Shown here piece after piece: positions 41,485-50,700 of a DNA stretch of 64,000 nucleotides. The DNA comes from Rikenellaceae bacterium (GTDB lineage: Bacteria; Bacteroidota; Bacteroidia; Bacteroidales; Rikenellaceae), in the NCBI GenBank assembly GCA_009783565.1, contig WRDF01000003.1, forward strand, positions 62,001 to 126,000, in the 5' to 3' direction. The position numbers were made by a program, and so were the translations under genes. How positions within the stretch are numbered: the first letter of the stretch is position 1; each line of letters begins with the position of its first letter. The notes beneath the pieces are model-generated. The model saw only the letters and a list, made by a program, of their open reading frames with translations. It did no database searches and was not told where the DNA came from.

Positions 41485-43089
41485 ATGAAAAAATACATCT
41501 TACTGATGTTGATGCTGCTGTCGGTAGCAGCGCCGACCAACGCACAGTTGTTCCGCAACCAGCAGCAGCCTGCCGAAGCGCAGGAAGAATTGCAGAAATT
41601 CGACCGTTTTTTTCAACTTCTCACTACGAATTTTTTCGATTCTATCCCCTACCCTCAGTTGATCGAAACGGCTATCCGCAGCGTACTTGCGGAACTCGAC
41701 CCGCACTCGGTGTACCTCACGGCACGGGAGATGCAGGGGCAGAACGAGCAATTTCAGGGCAATTTCAGCGGCATCGGGGTGGAGTTCAATGTGTTGAACG
41801 ACACGCTGATAATCGTGAACACGGTGTCCGGCGGCCCGTCGGAGAAGGTGGGCGTAATGCCGAATGACAGGATCGTGGCGATCGACGGTGAGAATGTAGT
41901 GGGTATACTGCGTGAAGATGTTCCGAGCCGGCTGCGCGGTCCGCGCGGCACGGCGGTGGTGATAGATGTGGTGCGGCAGGGTGCGCCCGAAGTACTCCAA
42001 TTCCGCATCGTGCGTGACAATATTCCGATAACGACGGTCGATGCGACGTACAAAATCGACGCGAATACGGGTTATGTGCGCGTGAACCGTTTCGCTCAGA
42101 CCACGATGACCGAGTTTCGCGATGCGGTGCGGGGCATGGGCGCGATCGACGGTTTGGTGCTCGACCTTCGCGGCAACGGCGGCGGCTATCTGGGAATGGC
42201 GATTGAGATGAGCAATTTCTTCCTCGACCGCGGTGACATGATCGTCTCGACAGAAGGGATGCGTATGCGCGGACAGGAACACCGTGCGACGCGCAACGGC
42301 GAATTCCGGCGTGGTCGCGTAGTGGTGCTCATCGACGAGTTGAGCGCATCGGCGAGCGAAATCGTCGCCGGAGCGTTGCAGGATTGGGACAGAGCGGTGA
42401 TCGTAGGGCGGCGCAGTTTCGGCAAGGGGCTGGTACAGAGCCAATTTCCGCTGCAAGACGGCTCGGCGATACGCATTACGGTGGCGCAATATCTTACGCC
42501 GACAGGGCGCGCCATTCAGCGTCCGTTCGAGATGGGGCACAGCGACGAGTATCATCAGGAACTCGCGCGGCGCATCGCATCGGGTGAAGATATGAGTGCA
42601 AGCGATTACGGGCAGTCGCCGTTCAGAACGCTGCGCTTAGGCCGCACGGTCTACGGCGGCGGCGGGATTTTCCCCGACTACTTCGTTCCGGCCGACACCG
42701 AGGGGGTTTCAGACTATCTGATGCGCTTGTTGCGTATGGGGATTTTCAGCGAGTTTTTAGTGAGCTATCTCGACCGCAACCGTACGGCGTTAGAGGCGCA
42801 CTACCCTACTTTCGAGGCGTTCGACAGCGGGTTTTCGGTAGGCGACGACATCATAGGCGAAATCGTTGCTTTGGCCGAACGGCGCGAAATCGCACCCGAC
42901 CCGGAAGGATTGGCCGCGTCGCGCGATTTCATTGCGACGCAAATGAAGGCGCTCATAGCCGGGCGATTATGGACGAACTCAGAGTTTTTCCGCGTGGTGA
43001 ACCCGCGTCGCGACCCGGTTTATAAAAAAGCATTGGAGATCATGTCCGACTGGGACAGAATGGCCTCCGGAATAGCGATGGACAGATAA
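41485..43089 (+). CDS. C-terminal processing peptidase, S41 family, exported
   Basis: 534 residues. A signal peptide (MKKYILLMLMLLSVAAPTNA) places it in the periplasm. A helical region is followed by a PDZ domain (about 90-175, GIGVEFNVLNDTLIIVNTVSGGPSEKVG) and the S41 protease core: GLVLDLRGNGGGYL, the catalytic Ser in DELSASASEIVAG and Lys in VGRRSFGKGLVQ. Such CtpA/Prc proteases trim or degrade envelope proteins. It begins 44 bases after hisS and lies 11 bases before the flavodiiron gene. Confidence 0.92.
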   Translation: MKKYILLMLMLLSVAAPTNAQLFRNQQQPAEAQEELQKFDRFFQLLTTNFFDSIPYPQLIETAIRSVLAELDPHSVYLTAREMQGQNEQFQGNFSGIGVEFNVLNDTLIIVNTVSGGPSEKVGVMPNDRIVAIDGENVVGILREDVPSRLRGPRGTAVVIDVVRQGAPEVLQFRIVRDNIPITTVDATYKIDANTGYVRVNRFAQTTMTEFRDAVRGMGAIDGLVLDLRGNGGGYLGMAIEMSNFFLDRGDMIVSTEGMRMRGQEHRATRNGEFRRGRVVVLIDELSASASEIVAGALQDWDRAVIVGRRSFGKGLVQSQFPLQDGSAIRITVAQYLTPTGRAIQRPFEMGHSDEYHQELARRIASGEDMSASDYGQSPFRTLRLGRTVYGGGGIFPDYFVPADTEGVSDYLMRLLRMGIFSEFLVSYLDRNRTALEAHYPTFEAFDSGFSVGDDIIGEIVALAERREIAPDPEGLAASRDFIATQMKALIAGRLWTNSEFFRVVNPRRDPVYKKALEIMSDWDRMASGIAMDR

Positions 43090-43100
43090 TTTTTCGTATC

Positions 43101-44282
43101 ATGCAATATAGCATAGAAATTGGCGACGGTGTACACTGGATCGGTGTGAACGATCGCCGTAAGGCCCTTTTCGAAAATCTTTGGCCGTTGCCCGACGGCG
43201 TTTCGTACAATTCATACCTGATAGCCGACACCCGAACGGCGCTCATCGATACCATCGAGTCGGGGTGCGACGGGTCGTATCTGTGCCGCATCGAATCGCT
43301 CTTGGGCGGGCGGGCGCTCGATTATCTGGTCATAAACCACATGGAACTCGACCATTCGGGCGAGATTGAGACCATCGTGCGCCGATGGCCCGACGTTCGT
43401 GTGGTGGGTAACTCGAAGACGTTCAATGTTCTGAAAGCCTATTTCGGCGACCTTGCGGCCAATCTGCACGAGGTTAAAGAGGGCGACGTGCTCGAACTCG
43501 GCAGGCATTCGCTGAAATTCGTGATGACCCCGATGGTGCATTGGCCCGAAACGATGATGGCCTACGAGGCGACGGAACAGATACTTTTTTCGGGCGACGC
43601 TTTCGGCACGTTCGGAACTCTGGACGGCGGCGTACTCGACAGCGAGACGAAATTCGAATTCTACGAAAGCGAGATGCGGCGCTATTACTCCAATATAGTC
43701 GGCAAATACGGGCAGTTCGTGCAAAAGGCGCTGGCAAAATTGGCGGATGTTCCGGTGAAGACGATATGCTCGCTGCACGGTCCGGTGTGGCGCGAAAATG
43801 TCGCGAGGGTCATCGGCCTGTATGATAAATGGAGTCGTTGCGAAGCCGACGATGCCGTAGTCGTAATATACGGCTCGATGTACGGCAACACAGCGCGTAT
43901 GGCCGACTACATTGCCAACCGTATCGCCGGGCAGGGCATGAGGGACATCCGCGTCTACGATTCGTCGAAAACACACCTTTCATATCTGATCAGCGAAATC
44001 TGGCGATGCCGCACGGTCATTTTGGGCAGCTGTGCCTATAACTTACAGATGTTCCCGACTATGGAGACTCTCACGCGCGAAATCGAACACTACGGATTGG
44101 GAGGACGCCGGCTCGCGATATTCGGCACTTGCAGTTGGAGCGGCGGCGGGGTGCGCAACCTGCGGGCGTTCGGCGAGAGAGCGGGATGGGAGATCGTGGC
44201 CGAAGCCGAAATACTCGGCCGTCCGAATGAAACCAAGTATGCCGACTGCGACGCGTTGGCAAAAGCAGTTGTCGGGCGATAA
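43101..44282 (+). CDS. Flavodiiron protein (oxygen/NO reductase), class A
   Basis: 393 residues. The N-terminal metallo-beta-lactamase-like domain carries a complete diiron set: H80-x-E82-x-D84-H85 in NHMELDHSG, H147 in PMVHWPET, D166 in FSGDAFGT and H226 in SLHGPVW. The C-terminal flavodoxin domain (about 250-393) has the FMN loop YGSMYGNTARM. There is no extra rubredoxin domain, so it is the simple class A form. It reduces O2 to water (or NO to N2O) to protect anaerobic metabolism. The preceding protease gene is only 11 bases away. Confidence 0.94.
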   Translation: MQYSIEIGDGVHWIGVNDRRKALFENLWPLPDGVSYNSYLIADTRTALIDTIESGCDGSYLCRIESLLGGRALDYLVINHMELDHSGEIETIVRRWPDVRVVGNSKTFNVLKAYFGDLAANLHEVKEGDVLELGRHSLKFVMTPMVHWPETMMAYEATEQILFSGDAFGTFGTLDGGVLDSETKFEFYESEMRRYYSNIVGKYGQFVQKALAKLADVPVKTICSLHGPVWRENVARVIGLYDKWSRCEADDAVVVIYGSMYGNTARMADYIANRIAGQGMRDIRVYDSSKTHLSYLISEIWRCRTVILGSCAYNLQMFPTMETLTREIEHYGLGGRRLAIFGTCSWSGGGVRNLRAFGERAGWEIVAEAEILGRPNETKYADCDALAKAVVGR

Positions 44283-44344
44283 GTCTACTCCTGACGTTTT
44301 TGTCATTCCGAACGCGAAGCGCCGAGAAATTACACGATTGCGTA

Positions 44345-44425
44345 CGTCATTGCGAGAGGCATAAGACCCGAAGCAATCCAGTGGCTCTTATCTGGATTGC
44401 TTCGCCTTTCAGGCTCGCAATGACG
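44345..44425. repeat. Class A palindrome, copy A9
   Basis: Complete outer and inner stems; left arm degraded (AGGCATAAGACC, only GG/CC pairs). It is preceded by a class B fragment (GTCATTCCGAACGCGAAGCG, 44301) and by GCGTACG, and followed by a reduced A' (CCGCGCAATGACAAT). Confidence 0.87.
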
Positions 44426-44451
44426 ATTTAATAAACCGCGCAATGACAATT

Positions 44452-44484
44452 ATCCGGCAGGCAATAAAACACACGCGTGTGTTA
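44452..44484. repeat. Class C repeat abutting the DUF368 gene stop
   Basis: On the minus strand TAA (44484-44482) runs directly into CACACGCGTGTGTTTTATT and then GCCTGCCGGATA. Confidence 0.85.
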
Positions 44485-45471
44485 CATTTCCTTAAACGGC
44501 ACAGCGGCGGCGTCTTTCTTTTTCGCCGCGATTTTCCGTGCCATATACTCCACGCCGAAAATCAGCACAAATCCCAAGACGCACATCAACGCCGCCTCCA
44601 ACATGTGCGCCGGAGCGCCGGTTGCCGTTTCATAAGCATTCGGCCACAGATTTCGTTCCAGATGGTGATGCGCCGGACCGTAGGCATCGACATGTGCGGC
44701 GATGGTTTGTTTCCATGGCCATATTTTGTTTAGCGAGCCGACCATCGCCCCCATCAGCACGGCGATAAGAATGTCATTGTAGTGTTTCAGCAGCCATGAC
44801 AGCAAGCGGGAAAATAAAATCAGCCCGCACGCCGCGCCGACGACGAAAAGCGCTATGCGCGGAATATCCACATCGCTCACCGCTTTCATCATAATCGAAT
44901 ACGTCCCCAGCAACAGCAAAATGAACGACCCTGAGATACCGGGCAGAATCATCGCGCATACGGCAACCGCCCCCGAAAACATTATGAACCACCATGATAT
45001 TGTTTCGGCGTTCAACTCCGGGGCCGGCAACGACCCGATGGCGAACCCGCCGGCAATGCCTATAAACAAGCCCGCTATGGGCGCGGCGCTCCACCGGTGT
45101 ACCTGGCGCGAGACTATGAAGGCGGAGGCGAAGATCAATCCGAAGAAAAACGCCATTGTCGGTACGTGGTAGGCTTCCAGAAGCCAGCGCATCGCTCCTG
45201 CCAGCGAAAAGACCGCGATCGCAATTCCCAGGAACAGCGACAGCAGAAAAACGACGTTGGTCTTCTGCGCAAATTCATGAAACCGTCCACGAAATAACAA
45301 TTTCACGGCCGCCCCGTCGAAACTTTTTATCGTGTTCAGCAGCCGTTCATAGATGCCCGTGATGAAGGCAATAGTGCCGCCCGACATTCCGGGAATAACG
45401 TCTGCCGTCCCCATTGCCATACCGCGCAAGGTGATTCCGGCATAATGTAACAGATCGCTTTTATTTTTCAT
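44482..45471 (-). CDS. DUF368 family membrane protein, predicted polyprenyl-phosphate transporter (PopT type)
   Basis: 329 residues with about eight or nine membrane helices. The family hallmark MGTADVIPGMSGGTIAFITGIYE appears near the N-terminus and is echoed by CAMILPGISGSFILLLLGTY, an inverted-repeat pattern. DUF368 proteins were recently identified as undecaprenyl-phosphate translocases that recycle the lipid carrier used for peptidoglycan and surface polysaccharide; that function is carried over by family, not shown here. An exact -7 promoter lies 57 bases upstream. The stop codon lies at the edge of a class C repeat. Confidence 0.9.
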   Translation of the reverse strand: MKNKSDLLHYAGITLRGMAMGTADVIPGMSGGTIAFITGIYERLLNTIKSFDGAAVKLLFRGRFHEFAQKTNVVFLLSLFLGIAIAVFSLAGAMRWLLEAYHVPTMAFFFGLIFASAFIVSRQVHRWSAAPIAGLFIGIAGGFAIGSLPAPELNAETISWWFIMFSGAVAVCAMILPGISGSFILLLLGTYSIMMKAVSDVDIPRIALFVVGAACGLILFSRLLSWLLKHYNDILIAVLMGAMVGSLNKIWPWKQTIAAHVDAYGPAHHHLERNLWPNAYETATGAPAHMLEAALMCVLGFVLIFGVEYMARKIAAKKKDAAAVPFKEM

Positions 45472-45527
45472 CGGGTCATTTTTTTATTCTTGATTCAAAT
45501 ACCTTACCACAAAAATTTTCTGTGCAC

Positions 45528-45535
45528 CAAAGGTA
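45528..45535 (-). promoter_or_regulatory. -7 element (TACCTTTG) of the DUF368 gene
   Basis: Exact TAnnTTTG on the minus strand, 57 bases before the start codon. The divergent dnaB side has only a near match (TACCTTTA, 45556-45563). Confidence 0.6.
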
Positions 45536-45583
45536 ATGATTTTCTTAAAAAATCGTACCTTTACATTTTCCACGAAATATAAA

Positions 45584-47167
45584 ATGGCTAGAAACTCTTC
45601 GCATAATAACCGCGCGGCCTACGACGCGCTCACCGATGCCGGCGGGCAGCTGCCGCCGCAGGCCGTAGAGCTGGAAGAGGCGGTCTTAGGAGCGCTGATG
45701 CTCGAAAAAGATGCCGTCGTGGCGGTGCAGGATGTTCTGCAAGCCGAAGCATTCTATAAGGAAACGCATCAGATCGTCTACCGTGCTATCGCCGACCTGT
45801 CTATGGAGCTGAACCCCATAGACCTCTACACCGTCACCGAGAAACTGAAACAGAAGCAGCAACTCAAAGCGGTGGGCGGCGCATCTTTCCTTGCACAGCT
45901 CACGCAGAAGGTGGGTTCGGCGGCGCACGTTGAGTTTCATGCCAAGATCATAGCGCAGAAATACGTCCAGCGCGAACTGATCCGCGCCTCGACCGAGATT
46001 CAGCGGCGGTCTTACGACGAGTCGATGGACGTTACCGACCTTATCGATGCCGCCGAAAGCGAGATATTCAAGGTCGCCGAAGGGCATATAAAGCGCGATG
46101 TGCAGAAATCGCGCGACATACTGGTGAAGGCGATGACCGCCATCGAGGAGGCCACCAAGCGCGAAGGGACATTCACGGGCGTGCAGTCGGGATTCGCGCA
46201 GTTAGACCGCCTTACGCTCGGCTGGCAGCCGTCCGACCTCATCATTATAGCCGCGCGCCCGTCGATGGGTAAGACGGCGTTCGTACTGTCGATGGCTCGC
46301 AATATGGCGATAGATTTCGAGAAGCCGGTCGCGTTTTTCTCGCTCGAAATGAGCAGCACCCAACTTATGATGCGCCTTATCGTCTCCGAGTCCGGTCTTT
46401 CGTCGACCGACATTCGCAGCGGCATGATCAATCAGGAGCAATGGCGGCATCTCGAAACTTCGACCAAACCGCTGGGCATGGCGCCGCTCTACATCGACGA
46501 TACGCCCGCGCTGTCGATTTTCGAGTTCCGCAGCAAGGCGCGGCGGTTGAAAAAACAGTACGACGTGCAGTTGATAGTCATCGACTATCTGCAACTTATG
46601 ACCGGAAGCTCCGACACAAAGGGCAACCGCGAGCAGGAGGTAGCGAGTATCTCGCGCTCGCTCAAAGCCATTGCCAAAGAATTGAACATCCCCATAATCG
46701 CCCTGTCGCAGCTAAACCGTTCGGTGGAGTCGCGTTCGGGCAGCAAGCGGCCGCAACTCTCCGACCTGCGCGAGTCGGGAGCGATAGAGCAGGATGCCGA
46801 CATCGTGGCGTTCATCCACCGTCCGGAGTATTACGGCATGAATTTCGACGAGAACAACATGCCCACGGCGGGCATGGCCGAGATCATCGTGGCGAAGCAC
46901 CGTAACGGCGAGACGCGCACCGTGCACCTGAAATTCCGCAAGGAGCAGGCGCGTTTCCTCGATTACGACGAGGGCGAAGCGGCAGGTTTTTCGGCGGGCG
47001 GCGGCGGTTACAGCACGTTCGAGAGTTCGCTCGGCAACGACGGATTTGACGGCGGCACAGGTGGCTCAGGTAGTGGTTTCGCACGCCGCACGGCAACGGA
47101 ATTCGACATGCCCTCAGGCAGGCGCGGCAGCGGCTCGCGTGAAGACGACGGCGAAGCGCCGTTTTAG
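45584..47167 (+). CDS. dnaB: Replicative DNA helicase DnaB
   Basis: Hexameric helicase of the replication fork, 527 residues. The N-terminal helical domain (LEEAVLGALMLEKDAV) leads through a linker to the RecA-like motor: Walker A ARPSMGKTAFVLS, Walker B LIVIDYLQLM, the arginine-rich SQLNRSVESR motif and LRESGAIEQDADIV. The chain is continuous with no intein. The C-terminus is a Gly/Ser-rich flexible tail (about 460-527). ATG 45584 begins ARNSSHNNRAAY; the open frame extends 16 codons further without conservation. The TAG is followed directly by CACGCACGCGTG. Confidence 0.97.
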   Translation: MARNSSHNNRAAYDALTDAGGQLPPQAVELEEAVLGALMLEKDAVVAVQDVLQAEAFYKETHQIVYRAIADLSMELNPIDLYTVTEKLKQKQQLKAVGGASFLAQLTQKVGSAAHVEFHAKIIAQKYVQRELIRASTEIQRRSYDESMDVTDLIDAAESEIFKVAEGHIKRDVQKSRDILVKAMTAIEEATKREGTFTGVQSGFAQLDRLTLGWQPSDLIIIAARPSMGKTAFVLSMARNMAIDFEKPVAFFSLEMSSTQLMMRLIVSESGLSSTDIRSGMINQEQWRHLETSTKPLGMAPLYIDDTPALSIFEFRSKARRLKKQYDVQLIVIDYLQLMTGSSDTKGNREQEVASISRSLKAIAKELNIPIIALSQLNRSVESRSGSKRPQLSDLRESGAIEQDADIVAFIHRPEYYGMNFDENNMPTAGMAEIIVAKHRNGETRTVHLKFRKEQARFLDYDEGEAAGFSAGGGGYSTFESSLGNDGFDGGTGGSGSGFARRTATEFDMPSGRRGSGSREDDGEAPF

Positions 47168-47197
47168 CACGCACGCGTGATTTCCAACCTGCCGGAG
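47168..47197. repeat. Class C repeat abutting the dnaB stop
   Basis: CACGCACGCGTG then ATTTCCAACCTGCCGGA, starting on the base after the dnaB TAG. Confidence 0.85.
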
Positions 47198-47200
47198 AAC

Positions 47201-47308
47201 TGTCATTCCGAGCGAGGCACGCAGTGCCGACGAGGAATCTATCGCGAGTTTATAAATTAAAAGGGAGACGAGCGATAGATTCCTCCGCCTGCGGCGTTCG
47301 GAATGACA
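47201..47308. repeat. Class B palindrome, fullest copy
   Basis: Outer stem TGTCATTCCGA/CGGAATGACA, side arms GGCACGCAGTGCC and GCCTGCGGC, inner stem GAGGAATCTATCGC/GCGATAGATTCCTC. The plan (outer stem, arm, inner stem, arm) matches class A with different sequence. Confidence 0.85.
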
Positions 47309-47332
47309 AAAGACATAATTTTTAATTCTTAA

Positions 47333-48493
47333 TTGAAACGGATCACCATACTCGGCCCTGCGTGGCCTTATCGGGGCGGGATCGCGACGTTCGACGAAAT
47401 GCTGGCGCGCACGTTCGCCGAGCGCGGCGCGAAGGTTAATACGCTGACTTTCACGGTGCAATATCCATCATTTCTCTTTCCGGGCAAGACGCAATATTCC
47501 GAGTCGCCGCCGCCGGAAGACCTCCGCATCGAGCGCGCGGTGAATTCGGTTAATCCGTTGAACTGGTGGAAGATAGGCCGCCGTCTGCAACTCGAACGCC
47601 CCGACGCGGTCATCATGAAATACTGGACGCCGTTCATGGGGCCGTGTTTCGGTTCGATTGCACGCATCGCGCGCGGCAACGGTCATACGAAAATTCTCGT
47701 GCAGGTCGATAACATCGTCCCCCACGAACCGCGCATTACCGACCGCGCGTTCAATCGCTGGTTTGTAAACAGCGTCGATGGCTTCGTCTACATGTCGCAG
47801 CAGGTCAAGGATGATTTGGATGCGCTGGGCGTGAAGAAACCCGCATTATTTTCGCCCCACCCCATCTTTTCGAACTTCGGGACGGCAGTACCGAAAGACG
47901 AGGCGTGCCGCGCACTCGGTCTCGATCCGCACATGGAATACTCGCTGTTTTTCGGTCTTATCCGCGACTACAAAGGTCTCGATTTGCTGTTGGACGCTTG
48001 GAAACTGCTGAAAGACGGCGGCCATACCCGCAACAGGCGGCTCATCGTTGCGGGGGAGTTCTATGCCGACCGCGAGACATACATCGCCCAGATCGCGCGG
48101 CTCGGGTTGCACGACGACATAATCCTTCACGACCGCTTTATCCGCGACGACGAAGTACGTTACTACTTCTCGGCGGCAGACGTGCTTATTCAGCCCTACA
48201 AAACCGCTACGCAGAGCGGCGTGACGCAGATTGCATATAACTTCGAACTCCCGATGATAGTCACCGACGTGGGCGGCCTGGCCGAGATTGTCACAGACGA
48301 TGTGGCCGGGTATGTGGTCGACGTCTCGCCGCAGGCCATCGCCGATGCCTTCGTGCGCTTTTACGCCGATGGCAACGCTGCACGGCTGCGCGGCAATATG
48401 GCCGCCGAAAAGGAGCGTTTCACGTGGGATGCGATGGCGGGTCAGCTCGAAAAATTGTATCGCATTGTTTGTCATCCCGAACTTGAAGTGTAA
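47333..48493 (+). CDS. Glycosyltransferase family 4 protein
   Basis: 386 residues, GT-B fold. The N-terminal KRITILGPAWPYRGGIATFDEML has the donor/acceptor glycine loop, and the C-terminal half has the family 4 nucleotide-sugar motif QPYKTATQSGVTQIAYNFELP with a Glu-like contact near GGLAEIV. It probably extends a surface polysaccharide or glycolipid; donor and acceptor unknown. The start is TTG 47333; no ATG fits before the conserved motif. The last codons (CHPELEV) derive from GTCATCCCGAACTTGAAGTG, a class B-like fragment, so the C-terminus is repeat-derived. Confidence 0.87.
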   Translation: MKRITILGPAWPYRGGIATFDEMLARTFAERGAKVNTLTFTVQYPSFLFPGKTQYSESPPPEDLRIERAVNSVNPLNWWKIGRRLQLERPDAVIMKYWTPFMGPCFGSIARIARGNGHTKILVQVDNIVPHEPRITDRAFNRWFVNSVDGFVYMSQQVKDDLDALGVKKPALFSPHPIFSNFGTAVPKDEACRALGLDPHMEYSLFFGLIRDYKGLDLLLDAWKLLKDGGHTRNRRLIVAGEFYADRETYIAQIARLGLHDDIILHDRFIRDDEVRYYFSAADVLIQPYKTATQSGVTQIAYNFELPMIVTDVGGLAEIVTDDVAGYVVDVSPQAIADAFVRFYADGNAARLRGNMAAEKERFTWDAMAGQLEKLYRIVCHPELEV

Positions 48494-48509
48494 ATTCAGA
48501 AAAAAGGCA

Positions 48510-48517
48510 TATATTTG
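48510..48517 (+). promoter_or_regulatory. -7 element (TATATTTG) of the DUF349 gene
   Basis: Exact TAnnTTTG match 33 bases before the ATG at 48551. Confidence 0.65.
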
Positions 48518-48550
48518 TAGCTTGTAGAAGAGACTTACAAAATCTTTGCA

Positions 48551-50548
48551 ATGATGACCGAGAACACCAACACTCCTGTTCCTGAGGAACAGATCGCTGT
48601 CCCCGAGACCTGCGATGCTAACGAGCGCACCGCGCCCGAAGAGACTACCGAGCCGACGGCAGAGGAGGCGATAGAGACTACGCCTGAGCCGGTGACAGAA
48701 CTGGCGCTCGAAACGGCAACAGAAGAAGCCACGCCCGACTTTTCAGACGAGGAGGCCGAATTGGCGGCCGCTGCGCCGGAGTTCGATTTAGGCGAGGAGA
48801 ACGAACAAGAGAAAGAGCAAGCGGCGGATACCGACCTTGCGGGCAAATTGGCAGGCAAGACAAAAGCCGAACTGCTCGAAATGTTCGCAGAGTTGCTGGG
48901 CACAAAACCCGTGCAGAGCATCAGGCGCGAGGCGGAGGCTATCAAAACGGCTTTCTACAAAGCGCATCGCGTTCATACTGAGGAGCTTAAAGCACAATTT
49001 ATCGCCGGCGGCGGTGCGGAAGAAGAGTTCGTCGCGCCGTCGGATGCCGACGAACAGCGGTTGAAAGACCTGTTCGCGGAATACCGCAAGCGGCGCAGTG
49101 AACACATTGCGACGCTCGAACGCTCGAAAGAGGACAACCTGAAAATCAAGTTGCAGATAATCGAGGAGTTGAAAGAGTTGGTCAGCGGCAACGAAACACT
49201 CAATCAGACGTTCAACTCGTTCCGCGAGTTGCAGCAGCGGTGGCGCGAAATCGGCCCCGTACCGCAGGCGAACGTCAAGGACCTGTGGGAAACATATAAC
49301 CTGCACGTAGAGAATTTTTACAGCTATATAAAGATAAACAAGGAGTTGCGCGACCTCGATCTGCGGCGCAACTACGAGGCGAAAATCGCACTGGCCGAAG
49401 AGGCGGAAGCGCTGATCCTCGAAACGTCGGTCGTCGAAGCGTTCCATAAATTGCAGAAGCTGCACGAGCAGTGGCGCGAGGTGGGGCCGGTGGCCAACGA
49501 GCATAAAGAGACGCTCTGGGATAGGTTCCGTGAGGCAAGCGGCCGCGTGAACAAGGCGCACCAGGATCATTTCGACAGGCTGAAAGACGAGCAAAAGGCC
49601 AATCTCGACCTGAAAGGTCAACTGTGCACGAAAGTCGAACAGTTGGCCGATGCCGCGTATTCATCTCGCAAAGGATGGAGTAAGGCGTCGGACGAATTGC
49701 TCGAAATTCAGAAGGTTTGGAAAACGATAGGGTTCGCACCGAAGAAGGATAACGCAAAAGTCTATGAGCGTTTCCGCACGGCGTGCGATAAATTTTTCGA
49801 GCAAAAACGCAGCTTTTATGTCGAGGCGCGAGGCGAGATGGATCACAACCTGCGCCTGAAAACGCAGCTGTGCGAGGCCGTCGAGGCATTACAGGACAGC
49901 GAGGATTGGCGTAAAACTACGGACGATATAATAGCGTTGCAACGCGAGTGGAAAGTCGTTGGGCCGGTGGCGCGCCGTCATTCGGATACTATCTGGAAGC
50001 GTTTCCGTTCGGCGTGCGACAAATTCTTCGAGCGCAAATCGACGCATTTCTCCGGACGTGAGGATGAGCAGGATCAGAATCTCATCCGTAAACGCGAACT
50101 GCTGTCCGAGCTTGAACAGGCGGACGTCGCCTTAGGCGGATTCGAGATGATTAAGGATTTCCAGCGGCGTTGGAGCGAAATAGGATTCGTGCCCATCAAG
50201 AAAAAAGAGGCCGTGCAGAAAGAATACAAAGCGCTGATGGACAAGATGTTCGATGCGCTGCGCGGCAGCGACCATACACGCAGCATGGATCGCTTCAAAA
50301 ACAAGGTGTCGGAGATGCGCACGGCCGGCGGCGACCGTCGCCTGCGTGGCGAGCGCGAAAAGCTCATCGCACGTGTGAAGCAGTTGGAGGCCGATATAGC
50401 GCTGTTGGAGAACAACATAGGTTTCTTTGCCCATTCGAAAAATGCCGAGTCGATGATTCGCGACGTGCGTGAAAAGATCGACCGCGCACGTCAGGAACGC
50501 GACGAGGCGTTACAAAAGGTGAGAGTCCTCGAAAGCAGCGAGGAATAG
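48551..50548 (+). CDS. DUF349 repeat protein
   Basis: 665 residues. The first 90 are acidic and low-complexity (Glu/Thr/Pro rich). They are followed by a long helical array with at least five DUF349 units, each marked by a Trp-x-x-hydrophobic-Gly motif: QQRWREIGPV, HEQWREVGPV, QKVWKTIGFA, QREWKVVGPV and QRRWSEIGFV. The C-terminus is a coiled coil (LIARVKQLEADIALLENNIG). Function is unknown to me; the charged helical repeats suggest a scaffold or nucleic-acid/ribosome contact. A second Met follows the first, so the start is uncertain by one residue. Monocistronic, with its own promoter; the TAG is followed directly by CATGCCCGTGTG. Confidence 0.88.
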   Translation: MMTENTNTPVPEEQIAVPETCDANERTAPEETTEPTAEEAIETTPEPVTELALETATEEATPDFSDEEAELAAAAPEFDLGEENEQEKEQAADTDLAGKLAGKTKAELLEMFAELLGTKPVQSIRREAEAIKTAFYKAHRVHTEELKAQFIAGGGAEEEFVAPSDADEQRLKDLFAEYRKRRSEHIATLERSKEDNLKIKLQIIEELKELVSGNETLNQTFNSFRELQQRWREIGPVPQANVKDLWETYNLHVENFYSYIKINKELRDLDLRRNYEAKIALAEEAEALILETSVVEAFHKLQKLHEQWREVGPVANEHKETLWDRFREASGRVNKAHQDHFDRLKDEQKANLDLKGQLCTKVEQLADAAYSSRKGWSKASDELLEIQKVWKTIGFAPKKDNAKVYERFRTACDKFFEQKRSFYVEARGEMDHNLRLKTQLCEAVEALQDSEDWRKTTDDIIALQREWKVVGPVARRHSDTIWKRFRSACDKFFERKSTHFSGREDEQDQNLIRKRELLSELEQADVALGGFEMIKDFQRRWSEIGFVPIKKKEAVQKEYKALMDKMFDALRGSDHTRSMDRFKNKVSEMRTAGGDRRLRGEREKLIARVKQLEADIALLENNIGFFAHSKNAESMIRDVREKIDRARQERDEALQKVRVLESSEE

Positions 50549-50560
50549 CATGCCCGTGTG

Positions 50561-50646
50561 CGTCATTGCTTCGGGCCGAAGACCCGAAGCAATCCAGTTT
50601 TGTCAAAAAATGCCGGATTGCTTCGCCTTTCAGGCTCGCAATGACG
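50561..50646. repeat. Class A palindrome, copy A10, rearranged outer part, with A' hairpin
   Basis: The left side reads CGTCATTGCTTCGGG-CCGAAGA-CCCGAAGCAATCC, so the outer stem has been replaced by an internal palindrome. The inner stem and right side (CTTTCAGGCTCGCAATGACG) are normal. A' (AGATTGCGGATCAAGTCCGC) follows at 50655 with a compensated base pair. Confidence 0.82.
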
Positions 50647-50700
50647 GACAATGTGAGATTGCGGATCAAGTCCGCAATGACAAATTATTAAGGTTCAGAA

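Noticed and set aside
38762-42555. Long minus-strand open frames opposite ettA (370 codons) and the S41 protease (351 codons)
   Set aside because: Both are antisense to genes with complete motifs and show shadow-type composition.
45584-47167. Intein in dnaB
   Set aside because: The helicase motifs follow each other at normal spacing and the 527-residue length leaves no room for one.
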